In this document: one piece after another, positions 44,991-54,095 of the stretch
How the letters are laid out: every line of letters starts with the position of its first letter
How positions within the stretch are numbered: the first letter of the stretch is position 1
Origin: JAGOMX01 sp041738135
GTDB taxonomy: Bacteria > Pseudomonadota > Alphaproteobacteria > JAGOMX01
Direction of reading: 5' to 3'
Assembly: GCA_041738135.1 (NCBI GenBank)
Contig: JBGSQK010000046.1
Span: 1 to 64,000 of the forward strand
Length of the DNA: 64,000 bases
Translations under genes and position numbers: made by a program
Notes under the pieces: model-generated
Databases searched by the model: none
The model's input: the letters and a program-made list of their open reading frames with translations, nothing else
What the model was told of the DNA's origin: nothing

Positions 44991-46216
44991 CGCAGAACGA
45001 GAAAAAACCTAGTGGTGTTATCGGTTGGATAGATGAACGTCTACCCATATTTTGGTTTCTGAACAAGGAGCTTTTGGAATATCCCACACCAAAGAACTTG
45101 AACTATATGTGGAACTTTGGCTCACTGGCAGGGATCACACTCGTCGTAATGATTGCCACAGGCATATTCTTAGCCATGCATTACACACCTCACGTGGACT
45201 ATGCTTTTAACAGCGTCGAGCACATTATGCGCGACGTGAATTATGGCTGGCTCATACGTTATATCCACATGAACGGCGCCTCGATCTTCTTCATCATCGT
45301 ATACATCCATATGTTCCGAGGCATGTATTATGGTTCATATAAAAGACCCCGTGAATTGTTGTGGATCTTGGGCGTCATTATCTTCTTGATCATGATGGCC
45401 ACCGGTTTTATGGGATATGTGCTTCCTTGGGGACAGATGAGTTTTTGGGGCGCAACCGTTATTACTAACCTCTTTTCCGTGATTCCATTTTTCGGTGAAT
45501 CCATCGTCCAATGGCTCTGGGGTGGCTTTTCCGTCGACAACCCTACACTCAACCGCTTCTTTGCGTTGCATTACTTACTGCCATTCGTGATTATTGGCGT
45601 GGTCTGTTTGCACTTGGTTGCATTACATATGTTTGGATCGAACAATCCCTTGGGTGTGGAAAAGAAAAAGAAGGAAGATACTCTTCCGTTTCACCCCTAC
45701 TACACTGCTAAGGACCTTTTTGGACTTGGCGTGTTGGTGACTATCTGGGGCTTTTTTGTCTTCTTCTCTCCCAACTTCTTTGGCGAGCCGGACAACTATA
45801 TCCCCGCAGATCCGCTGGTAACACCTCAGCACATTGTACCTGAGTGGTATTACCTGCCCTTCTATGCCATATTGAAATCTGTGCCTAACAAGGCTATGGG
45901 TGTCGCGCTGATGTTCAGCTCCATATTTATTCTCTTTGTTCTACCCTGGTTAGACACATCTCCCGTAAAAAGCGCTCGCTTTAGGCCACTTTACAAGTAC
46001 TTCTTCTGGGTGTTTGTAATTGCATGTTTTGCATTGGGTTGGTCCGGTGGACAACCGCCTGAAGGCCTTCCCGTTTGGATTGGACGACTATCAACCACAT
46101 ATTACTTTGCCTTCTTCTTGGTTGTGTTGCCTCTATTAGGTCGTTACGAGCGTCCATTGCCATTACCTGAAAGTATATCACATCCAAACTTACAAAGACG
46201 TAAGGCAGATGGTTGA
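44987..46216 (+). CDS. petB: cytochrome b of the bc1 complex
   Basis: This 409-residue membrane subunit of complex III carries two b hemes and the Qo and Qi sites. Visible signatures are GNF-like WNFGSLAGITLVV, SVEHIMRDVNYGWLIRYIHM, the second heme-ligand region YLLPFVIIGVVCLHLVALHM and the Qo motif PEWY (EWYYLPFYAILKSVPNK). It is coupled to petA and petC by overlaps. Length is typical. Confidence 0.98.
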   Translation: MTQNEKKPSGVIGWIDERLPIFWFLNKELLEYPTPKNLNYMWNFGSLAGITLVVMIATGIFLAMHYTPHVDYAFNSVEHIMRDVNYGWLIRYIHMNGASIFFIIVYIHMFRGMYYGSYKRPRELLWILGVIIFLIMMATGFMGYVLPWGQMSFWGATVITNLFSVIPFFGESIVQWLWGGFSVDNPTLNRFFALHYLLPFVIIGVVCLHLVALHMFGSNNPLGVEKKKKEDTLPFHPYYTAKDLFGLGVLVTIWGFFVFFSPNFFGEPDNYIPADPLVTPQHIVPEWYYLPFYAILKSVPNKAMGVALMFSSIFILFVLPWLDTSPVKSARFRPLYKYFFWVFVIACFALGWSGGQPPEGLPVWIGRLSTTYYFAFFLVVLPLLGRYERPLPLPESISHPNLQRRKADG

Positions 46217-46223
46217 AGAGAGC

Positions 46224-46997
46224 ATGAAGATGAAAACACAACTAAAGATAATATATTTGGCCACAGCTCTTCTCGGGTTATGCGTTTCCAATGTAGGTGC
46301 AGTAGAATCCATAAAGCCTTCCGAAGAAAGCTGGACATTCAACGGCCCTTTCGGCACTTTTGATAAAGCTCAATTGCAACGAGGGTTTCAGGTTTATAAA
46401 GAAGTCTGCTCAGCTTGTCACTCATTAAAGCTGTTGAGTTATCGCAATCTAACAGCACTGGGTTTTTCCGAAGCAGAAGTTAAAGCAATTGCTCGTCAAA
46501 ACAACGTCCCCGCAGCTCCCAATGATGCAGGCGAAATCGTTGACAGGCCTGCATTGCCGTCAGATCGTTTTCACTCCCCATATCCTAACTCACAGGCAGC
46601 ACGTGCTGCCAACAATGGCTCTCTGCCGCCCGATCTTTCCCTCATCGTTAGCGCTCGCAAAGGCGGCCCAGACTACATTCATGCATATATAACTGGCTAC
46701 CAGGAGCCTCCTGCTTCCTTTAAATTAGGAGAAGGTATGCATTACAACGTTTACTTCCCTGGCAATCAAACAGCCATGGCGCCACCCCTTACTGATGGCC
46801 AGGTAGCTTATTCTGACGGAACAACGGCAACGGTGGATCAAATGTCTAGAGATGTGGCATCCTTTCTTTACTGGGCCGCCAATCCGCACATGGAAGAACG
46901 CAAGCAAATGGGCGTCATGGTAATGCTCTATATGATCATATTCACAGCCCTGCTGTATATGACCATGAAGAGAATTTGGTCACGGGTGGAGAAATAA
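46224..46997 (+). CDS. petC: cytochrome c1 of the bc1 complex
   Basis: This heme-c subunit of complex III passes electrons to cytochrome c. It has a signal peptide (MKMKTQLKIIYLATALLGLC), the heme site CSACHSLKLLSYRNL, a likely Met ligand in QTAMAPPLTDG and a C-terminal anchor (GVMVMLYMIIFTALLYMTM). The start is set at 46224, after the petB stop, with GAGAG just before; the frame from 46209 lies within petB. It has 257 residues. Confidence 0.97.
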   Translation: MKMKTQLKIIYLATALLGLCVSNVGAVESIKPSEESWTFNGPFGTFDKAQLQRGFQVYKEVCSACHSLKLLSYRNLTALGFSEAEVKAIARQNNVPAAPNDAGEIVDRPALPSDRFHSPYPNSQAARAANNGSLPPDLSLIVSARKGGPDYIHAYITGYQEPPASFKLGEGMHYNVYFPGNQTAMAPPLTDGQVAYSDGTTATVDQMSRDVASFLYWAANPHMEERKQMGVMVMLYMIIFTALLYMTMKRIWSRVEK

Positions 46998-47158
46998 AGG
47001 CATACTTGCGAGGCCTGGCATGGACCCGTGCAAACGAGTGGGTGACACGGAACAAATTAATGAAGTAGCGCCCTATTCCCAAGCTCCATTATTTTATAGA
47101 CTAAATTCATTTAGAACGCTATATATTGTTAGAAATATTAACTTAAGAGGATAGTAAT

Positions 47159-48028
47159 ATGAGCCAAAATATAAAAAAGCTGCTGAAAGTTTTACTACCG
47201 TGTTTAATCGTATTCTTGAGCGGTATGTATATTTACGACATGCAGAAGATGTCAGAGCTTCCTCGTTTTAGAAGTACCGATCATCCCTTCAAGACCACAT
47301 CTGTCACGCCGTTACCAACACGAAAAGGTCTGGAAATTCTCAGAATTTCAGGCAGCCGCAGACCAACACAAGGCGGTCTCAAAAAAAATCTTGGCTCCAT
47401 GGGCATGCCCGTTTACAGTTTTGATCTGCAACAAGAGGATCATTATTACATCAATGGCTCCCCGGCGAGGTGGTATGGTTATGATAGCGCAGCGGAAGCC
47501 GGCGTTAACATGGCCATAATAGGCACTCGCCACTATATCCGCAGGCTCATACACACCGGAAAGTTGGTCCATACAAAAGAAGACATGCAGACGGAAAAAG
47601 AGATTACCGAAGCCCTGGGCTTTAAATATATAGGCATTTTGCAAACCAGACATCGTATTCCCAAAGCAGAGCAAGTGGATCAGTATATGGATACCATTAA
47701 TTCCATCCCCCAACCCTCATGGATACATTTCCATTGCAACGGCGGCAGAAGCCGAACCTCATTGGCGATGGTCATGTATGATATTATGAAAAATGGCAGA
47801 GAAGTGTCCGTGGAGGACATCGTAAAAAGACAGCATTTGCTCGGTTCTGAAGACCTGTTTGACACGCGCGTATGGGCTACATCAACCTACACAAAAGAAA
47901 TGCTAGAAAACCGTGCTGAATTCATAAAAGCCTTCTATCGCTACGTCAACGACCCAGAAGGTTACGGTGTTACCAAATGGTCCGAGTGGTCCGCAAAGCA
48001 TAAGGTTTATACGGTGGTAGAGCTTTAA
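47159..48028 (+). CDS. exported PTP/phytase-like cysteine phosphatase
   Basis: The 289-residue protein has an N-terminal membrane anchor or signal (LLKVLLPCLIVFLSGMYIYD). The catalytic loop WIHFHCNGGRSRTS fits the CX5R(S/T) signature of cysteine phosphatases. The upstream helix region and HFHC context most resemble PTP-like inositol-polyphosphate phosphatases (phytase family). The likely general acid lies in the EEDHYYINGSPARWYG or YIGILQTRHRIPKAEQ segment. TTAAGAGGAT precedes the ATG. Targets could be phosphoinositides, inositol phosphates or phosphotyrosine, and a host-directed role is inferred. Confidence 0.82.
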   Translation: MSQNIKKLLKVLLPCLIVFLSGMYIYDMQKMSELPRFRSTDHPFKTTSVTPLPTRKGLEILRISGSRRPTQGGLKKNLGSMGMPVYSFDLQQEDHYYINGSPARWYGYDSAAEAGVNMAIIGTRHYIRRLIHTGKLVHTKEDMQTEKEITEALGFKYIGILQTRHRIPKAEQVDQYMDTINSIPQPSWIHFHCNGGRSRTSLAMVMYDIMKNGREVSVEDIVKRQHLLGSEDLFDTRVWATSTYTKEMLENRAEFIKAFYRYVNDPEGYGVTKWSEWSAKHKVYTVVEL

Positions 48029-48064
48029 GCAGACGGCTATTTCAGGGGAACAACTGATGCACCA

Positions 48065-48203
48065 CCCCCGTGTCTCCCCGACCTTGAGCCGCGGTCCAGC
48101 ACAAAAAGTGGAGCGTCCGCGACTCATTATTTTCTATATAGAGCAGCTTCGCAGCACTCTATTTCGCTGGACCCCGGCTCAAGGCCGGGGAGGCACGGGA
48201 GGG
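48065..48203. repeat. family-C palindromic repeat, copy 1
   Basis: The arms are CCCCCGTGTCTCCCCGACCT, then TGAGCC, and their complement GGCTCAAGGCCGGGGAGGCA, then CGGGAGGG. The inner pair is GGTCCAGC/GCTGGACC around small hairpins and TCTATATAGAG. Copy 2 is at 60314, and a collapsed copy is in murG. Confidence 0.9.
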
Positions 48204-48254
48204 TTATGCTGCAAGTTATTTTCAAAGATTGATACTATATGAACAGGGAATAAA

Positions 48255-49886
48255 ATGATAAAAAGAACGCTTATAACGGTTATTTCATTCTATATACCCC
48301 ACGCTATGGCCACTAATTATGACTTAGCTCACCCCGTGGACCTCACCTCGCCCAAAGTAAAAATCGTTGTCTATTACAAAGAAGAACCTACAAAGGTGGT
48401 ATACACCGCTCCTTTACCTCTGGAAAATGAAAGAACAATTGAAAAACCAGACCAAAACATCGTAAGAATCCGGTTGGAAGATTACCGTAAGATATTTATA
48501 CCCGTACAAGGTGACCCCACATCGCCTGGTTATTTTTATAATTTCCCACTTCAGGCAGCCCCTAAAGATGTCATAAAGCTTATTGGTCGTTTGTCAGGCA
48601 ATATTCCTGGCATGAGCGGTATAAACAGATTTTTCCGGTCATTCGGGTACGGGGTTGTGCTCTCATTGCCTTGCGGATTCGTGCAGACAGATAAATGGGC
48701 TGCCGTAAAAGAAGGTAAAAATCCTTTTCCACATGCTCTACAAATTGAAGAACTACATTTGACTCAGCTGAACCAAAAAGCCCTAGTTGAGATGGGGTTT
48801 ATTCCGGAAGAACAAGTAGCTAAAAGCAGAGAAGACCACTTCGTTTGGGGAGGGTGGGAACCACACGATCATTTATTAGAAAAACCTAAAGAAATTCCAT
48901 GCCTGTTAATTACCCAGACATTTCCGAAGTTAAAACGTTTAGTACTTCGTTCAAATTTGAAACTCACACCTCAAGTGTTTAAAATATTGAAAGAAAAAGA
49001 AATCAAAACAAGAAGAGCTTCACTGAAAGAAAAAGCAGAGGGACTTTTTGCAAAGCGTTTTTTCAGCGTACAGGAAATGCGTTGCATCGAAACCATGTTG
49101 TATTCTTCCCTTGGGACAGAAATGCTGACTCAATTGTTGTGCCTAATGGAAAAGCGCGGTCGTAAGATTGAAGACTTAAGAGCTCTCTCCGCTGTTTCTT
49201 GGAGGATATGCAAGTACGGCGGTTATTACTATTCTTCAGATGAAAAACAGGTAGAGATCCTCTTACCCATACTCCAAAATATTCTTGAAGAACCTACTAA
49301 AATAGAAATCATGGATGAATTACATCAAAACGGTTTATTCGTTTGGCACAACTTACTCGGCATACAAGTCTCTACTCAGCTCAAAACTGCTTTCCCACTG
49401 AAAAATTGCGATCTGAAACAGTTTTTTCTCAGAAGTGTACATATGGATACCCTAGCAATTTTGGCTCTCCTGAAAGATTTTGTTACAACACGAATACAAA
49501 ATCAAAAATATACGTATACCAAACTAATAATTATCTTTATAAACGTTCTCGGAGGATACAAGACGGACGAGCAGTTGCGGATCTTACGGACCCTACTTCC
49601 ACTGATCAACACAGCTAAGCTTAACTCAATTTCTCCTGCAGACAATAAACCTTACAACGTAGAGTATCTAAATGAGAAGAGCATCTTTACTGGACTGAAT
49701 ACCTGTAAGACTATATTTTTTAAATTTTCGGCCGAAATCTTCAGTGGATTCTTAATCTACTATAAAACTCTACCGAGCAAGCAAGTGGAATTCCTTGATC
49801 CGCTCATACCAGGTTCGGACTATGCTTTGGCAAGTAAATTCTGGAATTATCAGAAAAAGTTGAGGAATATCACTTCACCTAAATGA
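48255..49886 (+). CDS. large secreted protein, unknown function
   Basis: The 543-residue protein has a short signal peptide (MIKRTLITVISFYIPHAMA). AGGGA precedes the ATG. A segment at about residue 100 (LQAAPKDVIKLIGRLSGNIP) sits where F-box-like domains lie in other secreted proteins of this window, but the match is weak. A short LRR-like phrase follows (FPKLKRLVLRSNLKLTPQVF). The C-terminal half is mostly helical (EKQVEILLPILQNILEEPTK, EQLRILRTLLPLIN), like a helical-repeat solenoid. No catalytic motif is seen. It could be another degenerate member of the effector-like group. Confidence 0.7.
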   Translation: MIKRTLITVISFYIPHAMATNYDLAHPVDLTSPKVKIVVYYKEEPTKVVYTAPLPLENERTIEKPDQNIVRIRLEDYRKIFIPVQGDPTSPGYFYNFPLQAAPKDVIKLIGRLSGNIPGMSGINRFFRSFGYGVVLSLPCGFVQTDKWAAVKEGKNPFPHALQIEELHLTQLNQKALVEMGFIPEEQVAKSREDHFVWGGWEPHDHLLEKPKEIPCLLITQTFPKLKRLVLRSNLKLTPQVFKILKEKEIKTRRASLKEKAEGLFAKRFFSVQEMRCIETMLYSSLGTEMLTQLLCLMEKRGRKIEDLRALSAVSWRICKYGGYYYSSDEKQVEILLPILQNILEEPTKIEIMDELHQNGLFVWHNLLGIQVSTQLKTAFPLKNCDLKQFFLRSVHMDTLAILALLKDFVTTRIQNQKYTYTKLIIIFINVLGGYKTDEQLRILRTLLPLINTAKLNSISPADNKPYNVEYLNEKSIFTGLNTCKTIFFKFSAEIFSGFLIYYKTLPSKQVEFLDPLIPGSDYALASKFWNYQKKLRNITSPK

Positions 49887-50002
49887 CCCTATAGTACAGA
49901 AGATTCTAACAAGGTCTATGTAGATTAGGTATAACACTCCAAATGGAAATTCCCTGGCTAAAAAAAAGTTAAACCACCATCAAGACGGGTTTGCTTTGAA
50001 TC

Positions 50003-50326
50003 TTACCTTTTCAAATATGGAAGTTTATTTTTGACGTCCACCCACTTATCCACATCGGGCATAGGTCCTGGATCAAACGTAGCAACGGGCCAGATTTTTG
50101 AGAGCTCTGCATTGAGCTCAATAAAATGCACAAACTGCTCCGGCACCAAATCGCCAGGGTAGATGGCTTTCACAGGACACTCAGGCTCACAATAGTTACA
50201 ATCGATACACACATCCGGATCAATGGCCACAGAATTGGGCCCTTCTCTGAAAGCATCCACCGGACAAACCTGCACGCAGCTTTTATACTTACATTCAATA
50301 CACGTATCGGTTACAACGTAAGCCAC
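50003..50326 (-). CDS. fdxA: 7Fe/8Fe ferredoxin, FdxA type
   Basis: This small soluble electron carrier of 107 residues has cluster motifs CIECKYKSCVQVCPVD and CIDCNYCEPECPVKA. The long helical C-terminal part (NAELSKIWPVATFDPGPMPD) is typical of Azotobacter FdI-type seven-iron ferredoxins. The GTG at 50326 (MAYVVTDTCIECK) is preferred: it matches the family N-terminus and has AAGGG 9 nt upstream. The ATG at 50335 would sit right against that site. Confidence 0.93.
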   Translation of the reverse strand: MAYVVTDTCIECKYKSCVQVCPVDAFREGPNSVAIDPDVCIDCNYCEPECPVKAIYPGDLVPEQFVHFIELNAELSKIWPVATFDPGPMPDVDKWVDVKNKLPYLKR

Positions 50327-50421
50327 CTGAAACATCCCTTATTTATTCGTCTTGTTGGTTAATTATAACAAGTTTGTGAAACAGTGTAAATGAAAGCTAG
50401 GTTAAGAGATGAATAAAGCAA

Positions 50422-51687
50422 TCATTTCTTCAGCCGCAGTTTTTCCCAATATTGCAGGCGTTTGATGATATCGCGCTCGAAACCGCGCTCTACGGGTTTG
50501 TAGTATTGCTGACGGCGCATTTTGTCGGGGAAATAGTTTTGACCGGAAAAACCTTCGGCTGTGTCGTGATCGTAGATATAGCCTTTGCCGTCCCCTTCCT
50601 GCTTCATAAGTTTGGTAGGAGCATTGAGAATGATGACTGGTGGCATCAAAGATCCTGACTCTTGCGCGGATTTTTGTGCCAATTTAAAGGCGGTGTACGC
50701 CGCATTAGATTTAGGAGCTGTGGCTAAATAAATGACCACTTGCGCCAGCGCCAATTCGCCCTCAGGAGAACCCAAATTATGAAACGCATCCAAGCCAGCG
50801 TTAGCTTGCACCAAGGCTTGGGGATCGGCCATTCCAATATCTTCCACAGCAAATCTTACGAGGCGGCGTGCTATATAAAGAGGCAACTCTCCCCCATCGA
50901 GCATGCGTGAAAACCAATACAAAGAAGCATCCACATCTGACCCCCGCATGGATTTGTGCAAAGCGCTGATGAGGTTGAAATGACCCTCTTGTCCTTTATC
51001 ATACAAAGGCGCACGTTTTTGCAATATTTGACGCAAATGTTCTGGATCAAGTGGCTTGTCTGCTTCATAAGAGAACAAAGCTTCAGCCATATTAAGAATT
51101 CCCCGCCCATCCCCATCGGCCATATGACAGAGCATGGCTCTTGCTTCAGGCGTAAGGGGTAACTTCTTATCCACCTCCTTCTCGGCCCGAGTAAGAAGTA
51201 GGTCAAGCGTATTCTCTTCGAGGCGATTCAAGGTATAAACGTGGGCGCGGGATAACAACGCCGAATTCAACTCAAAGGAAGGATTTTCCGTGGTAGCTCC
51301 CACCAGAATAATTGTTCCATCCTCGATATAGGGCAGAAAACTGTCTTGCTGACTACGGTTAAAACGGTGGATTTCATCTATGAAAAGAAGAGTGCGAACG
51401 CCTTTTTTCTTTTGCTCCTCAGCCTCCACAAACACTTTCCGCAATTCAGCCACGCCTGAATTAATAGCCGACATCACGACAAAATGCAGGTCAGACCTAT
51501 GGGCCAATAACTTGGCAATGGTCGTCTTACCACAACCCGGAGGGCCCCAGAATATGATAGACGAAATATGCCCGGTTTCCACCATATGGCTCAACGGTTT
51601 TCCAGGACCAATGAGGTGATCTTGACCTAAAACCTCATCAAGAGACTGTGGTCGTAAGCGATCGGCTAGAGGACGATGATCATCCAT
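50422..51687 (-). CDS. rarA: RarA (MgsA), AAA+ replication-recombination ATPase
   Basis: RarA acts at stalled replication forks. The protein has DRLRPQSLDEVLGQDHLIG, Walker A GPPGCGKTT, Walker B LLFIDEIHRFNRSQQD, sensor 1 GATTENPSFELNSALLSRA and the C-terminal tetramerisation domain with APLYDKGQEGHFNLISALHK and RGSDVDASLYWFSRML. The ATG at 51687 gives 421 residues; a GTG at 51696 is the alternative. The start codon and its GGTGAG site lie at the end of a MITE-like insertion that separates it from degP. Confidence 0.96.
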   Translation of the reverse strand: MDDHRPLADRLRPQSLDEVLGQDHLIGPGKPLSHMVETGHISSIIFWGPPGCGKTTIAKLLAHRSDLHFVVMSAINSGVAELRKVFVEAEEQKKKGVRTLLFIDEIHRFNRSQQDSFLPYIEDGTIILVGATTENPSFELNSALLSRAHVYTLNRLEENTLDLLLTRAEKEVDKKLPLTPEARAMLCHMADGDGRGILNMAEALFSYEADKPLDPEHLRQILQKRAPLYDKGQEGHFNLISALHKSMRGSDVDASLYWFSRMLDGGELPLYIARRLVRFAVEDIGMADPQALVQANAGLDAFHNLGSPEGELALAQVVIYLATAPKSNAAYTAFKLAQKSAQESGSLMPPVIILNAPTKLMKQEGDGKGYIYDHDTAEGFSGQNYFPDKMRRQQYYKPVERGFERDIIKRLQYWEKLRLKK

Positions 51688-51902
51688 TGTAACCACTCAC
51701 CAAAAATCTCGTCATCCAGAGCGCGCCTCCGCTTTTGCGGAGGAAGCGAAGGATCCAGCGAATGTGTGCGAGCGCATGCGAGCTCCGTATTAAAGTACGA
51801 TCGAGTTCGCATACGCTCACACTTATGCGCTGGATCCCACGCAGCAACGCTACGCTTATGCTGCTCTGGATGACGTGAGTTGGTGAGTGGTTACCATCCA
51901 TT
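51681..51902. mobile_element. MITE-like element: 15-bp inverted ends, 8-bp target duplication, family-A palindrome inside
   Basis: The 206-bp element (51689-51894) has perfect 15-bp terminal inverted repeats, GTAACCACTCACCAA and its complement. It is flanked flush by the direct repeat CATCCATT (51681-51688 and 51895-51902). The interior is a family-A palindrome (GTCATCCAGAGCGCGCCTCC ... GGATGAC). Ends starting GTAA with an 8-bp duplication are known for IS66-family elements, though no transposase is encoded. Removing the element and one repeat rejoins degP and rarA with a TAATG overlap, so the duplication rebuilt both the stop and the start. Confidence 0.85.
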
Positions 51903-53400
51903 ATTGCAGCACAATCGTATAACTTTTACCACCGCGCCTGATCTCGATCTTCCAGCTGATGCGTTCAGGTCCTTGCAAATTACCACGAGCTCTAGTCAAC
52001 CTGTTCGCAAGGCCTTCTACATTTTCAACGGCTTGCTCGTTCACACCAGTGATGATATCTCCAGGCAAAATGCCGATACGCCTGGCGGCGCTATTTGCTT
52101 CAATGGACAACACAATAACGCCCTTCTCCATGAAATCCACACCCAGATTTGTGGCAAGCCCAGGCGAAAGATCAGCAACGGTTGCACCCTCTAAGGGTTG
52201 GCGACCGCGCAGCAGGACGGGGTTGTTACCTGCCCCATCCGATGGAGCTTCCAGCTGAACCGTTTTAACCTCACGTTCGCCATTCTTTTTAACGATCTGC
52301 AGCTCAATCTTATCCTTCACTTTACGAGAGGCTATCCTGAACAAGAAGCCAGCTTCATTCCGTATTTCCTTACCATCGGCACTTAAAATAAGATCTTCCA
52401 ATTTAAGACCCGCTTTTTCAGCTGGGCTACCAGGATATACACCTGTCACCACAACACCCACGGGTATCTCTAAATTGTAGGCTTTAGCAATCTCAGGAGT
52501 AACGCTCGCAACCCTTGCCCCCGCCCATGGGCGTAATACCTGACCACCAGAATTCAAACTGTCTATGAGTGGTAGAACTAGGTTCGTTGGAATAGCAAAT
52601 CCAATTCCAATAGAGCCGCCAGATTTGGACAATATGGCCGTATTAATACCAGCAAGCTTGCCGTCCATGGTCACCAATGCACCGCCTGAGTTTCCAGGAT
52701 TAATAGCTGCATCCGTTTGAATAAATGACCTGAAATCTGAAACCCCAATTTGAGTTCTTGCCATGGCCGATACGATACCACTGGTAACCGTTTGACCTAT
52801 ACCAAAGGGGTTACCAATGGCTAAAACCAAATCCCCCACCTCAATCTCGTCCACATCTTTAAACTTAAGGAATGGCAATTGCGCAGGAGGATTTTTAAGC
52901 TTCAAAACGGCTAAGTCTGTACGGGGTTCTTTGGCAACAACTTCCGCTTCCAACTCTCTGCCGTCGGACAGCACCACTTTGATCTCTTTTGCATTCTGGA
53001 TTACGTGAAAGCTGGTTACAATCAGACCATCACCCCTGATAATTACTCCTGAACCCAATGATTTTTGAATGCGCATGGGTGAATTCCCGGAGAAAAAATC
53101 TTCGCCGAAAAACTGTCTAAAAAATGGGTCTTCCGTAAGTGGAGAGGTACCTTGTGATTTCACAGCACTGTTGGCAAAGATATTGACCACAGCAGGCGCC
53201 ACTTGCTTTACCACTTTAGCATAGCTTAAGTGCACTTCCTCACGCGAGCCTGGAATGGCTTTTTGCGGATTCATGAGCTCAAATTCAGTTTGTCCCTGTG
53301 GAATGGGCTCAATATCTGCAGGTGGTTCCTGCGACTGGGCTTTTGATACTGTCAAACTCAACAAAAGAGCGAAAAGAATACGATACACGATAGACCTCAT
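51901..53400 (-). CDS. DegP/HtrA-family (Do) periplasmic serine protease
   Basis: This envelope quality-control protease/chaperone of 499 residues has a signal peptide (MRSIVYRILFALLLSLTVSK). The trypsin-like domain has the triad His in IVTSFHVIQNA, Asp in EPRTDLAVLKL and Ser in INPGNSGGALV. Two PDZ domains follow (GVYPGSPAEKAGLKLEDLIL and the C-terminal RIGILPGDIITGVNEQAVEN). It could be called DegP, DegQ or MucD; sequence alone does not decide. It was probably cotranscribed with rarA before the repeat came between them. Confidence 0.95.
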   Translation of the reverse strand: MRSIVYRILFALLLSLTVSKAQSQEPPADIEPIPQGQTEFELMNPQKAIPGSREEVHLSYAKVVKQVAPAVVNIFANSAVKSQGTSPLTEDPFFRQFFGEDFFSGNSPMRIQKSLGSGVIIRGDGLIVTSFHVIQNAKEIKVVLSDGRELEAEVVAKEPRTDLAVLKLKNPPAQLPFLKFKDVDEIEVGDLVLAIGNPFGIGQTVTSGIVSAMARTQIGVSDFRSFIQTDAAINPGNSGGALVTMDGKLAGINTAILSKSGGSIGIGFAIPTNLVLPLIDSLNSGGQVLRPWAGARVASVTPEIAKAYNLEIPVGVVVTGVYPGSPAEKAGLKLEDLILSADGKEIRNEAGFLFRIASRKVKDKIELQIVKKNGEREVKTVQLEAPSDGAGNNPVLLRGRQPLEGATVADLSPGLATNLGVDFMEKGVIVLSIEANSAARRIGILPGDIITGVNEQAVENVEGLANRLTRARGNLQGPERISWKIEIRRGGKSYTIVLQ

Positions 53401-53547
53401 ACATAAATGAACTCTTAATTATACCATAAGCCATACGAAACGCTACAAAGTTGATTGAATATGCAAAATCACATAATTTTAATTGACTTAACCCCCATTC
53501 AGGTTGGATAGTTTATATAACAAGAAAAATTTCAGGGAGCCACGGTC

Positions 53548-54003
53548 ATGAGATACTCATCAAAAGGATTCTATGCATTCGGTTGTTTAATACTAGGCGC
53601 ATGCAGCTCCTCAAAAGAAATGACGTACACAGCGTCATATGATTACCATGCCGAATTTAATCGCTGTAGCCCCAAGAACTTAGAAACCATGAACGCGGTA
53701 GAAAAAGAGCACACCTGTGCTAGCAGCGCGTTTGAAGCTAGAAAACAAGAAATGGACCGACTCTACAAAGAAGTGGTGGCACTCTACAAAAAACAAGAGA
53801 AACTCAACGAAAACAGCGATAAACTAGAGGAATTCAAAACCAGCCAAGCGCGATTCAACAAGTTCATCAAAAAAGACGCTAAGTTAACCAATACAGCATT
53901 TCGCACTAGCTACCCATATAACTATTTTGGCTCCATGACCGATTATGTGAACACCCGCATACGGCACCTTCAGAGGCTGAAGAATGAATTAGCGAAGGAA
54001 TAA
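53548..54003 (+). CDS. small lipoprotein, unknown function
   Basis: The 151-residue protein has a lipobox LILGAC (Cys about residue 19), so it should be lipid-anchored. The mature part is helical and highly charged (EARKQEMDRLYKEVVALYKK) with two further cysteines (RCSPKN, HTCASS). The pattern Cys...Cys...AQxxFxxF distantly recalls LprI/DUF1311 lysozyme-inhibitor domains, a weak guess. CAGGGAG precedes the ATG, and TTGACT with a GATAGT-like -10 lies upstream. Confidence 0.72.
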   Translation: MRYSSKGFYAFGCLILGACSSSKEMTYTASYDYHAEFNRCSPKNLETMNAVEKEHTCASSAFEARKQEMDRLYKEVVALYKKQEKLNENSDKLEEFKTSQARFNKFIKKDAKLTNTAFRTSYPYNYFGSMTDYVNTRIRHLQRLKNELAKE

Positions 54004-54095
54004 ATTTCAGCGGTCAAATATTTTTATTGATACAATCGTCAATATGTATTACAAATTATCATTCGCTTAGATTAGATTTTATTAGGAAATACATA

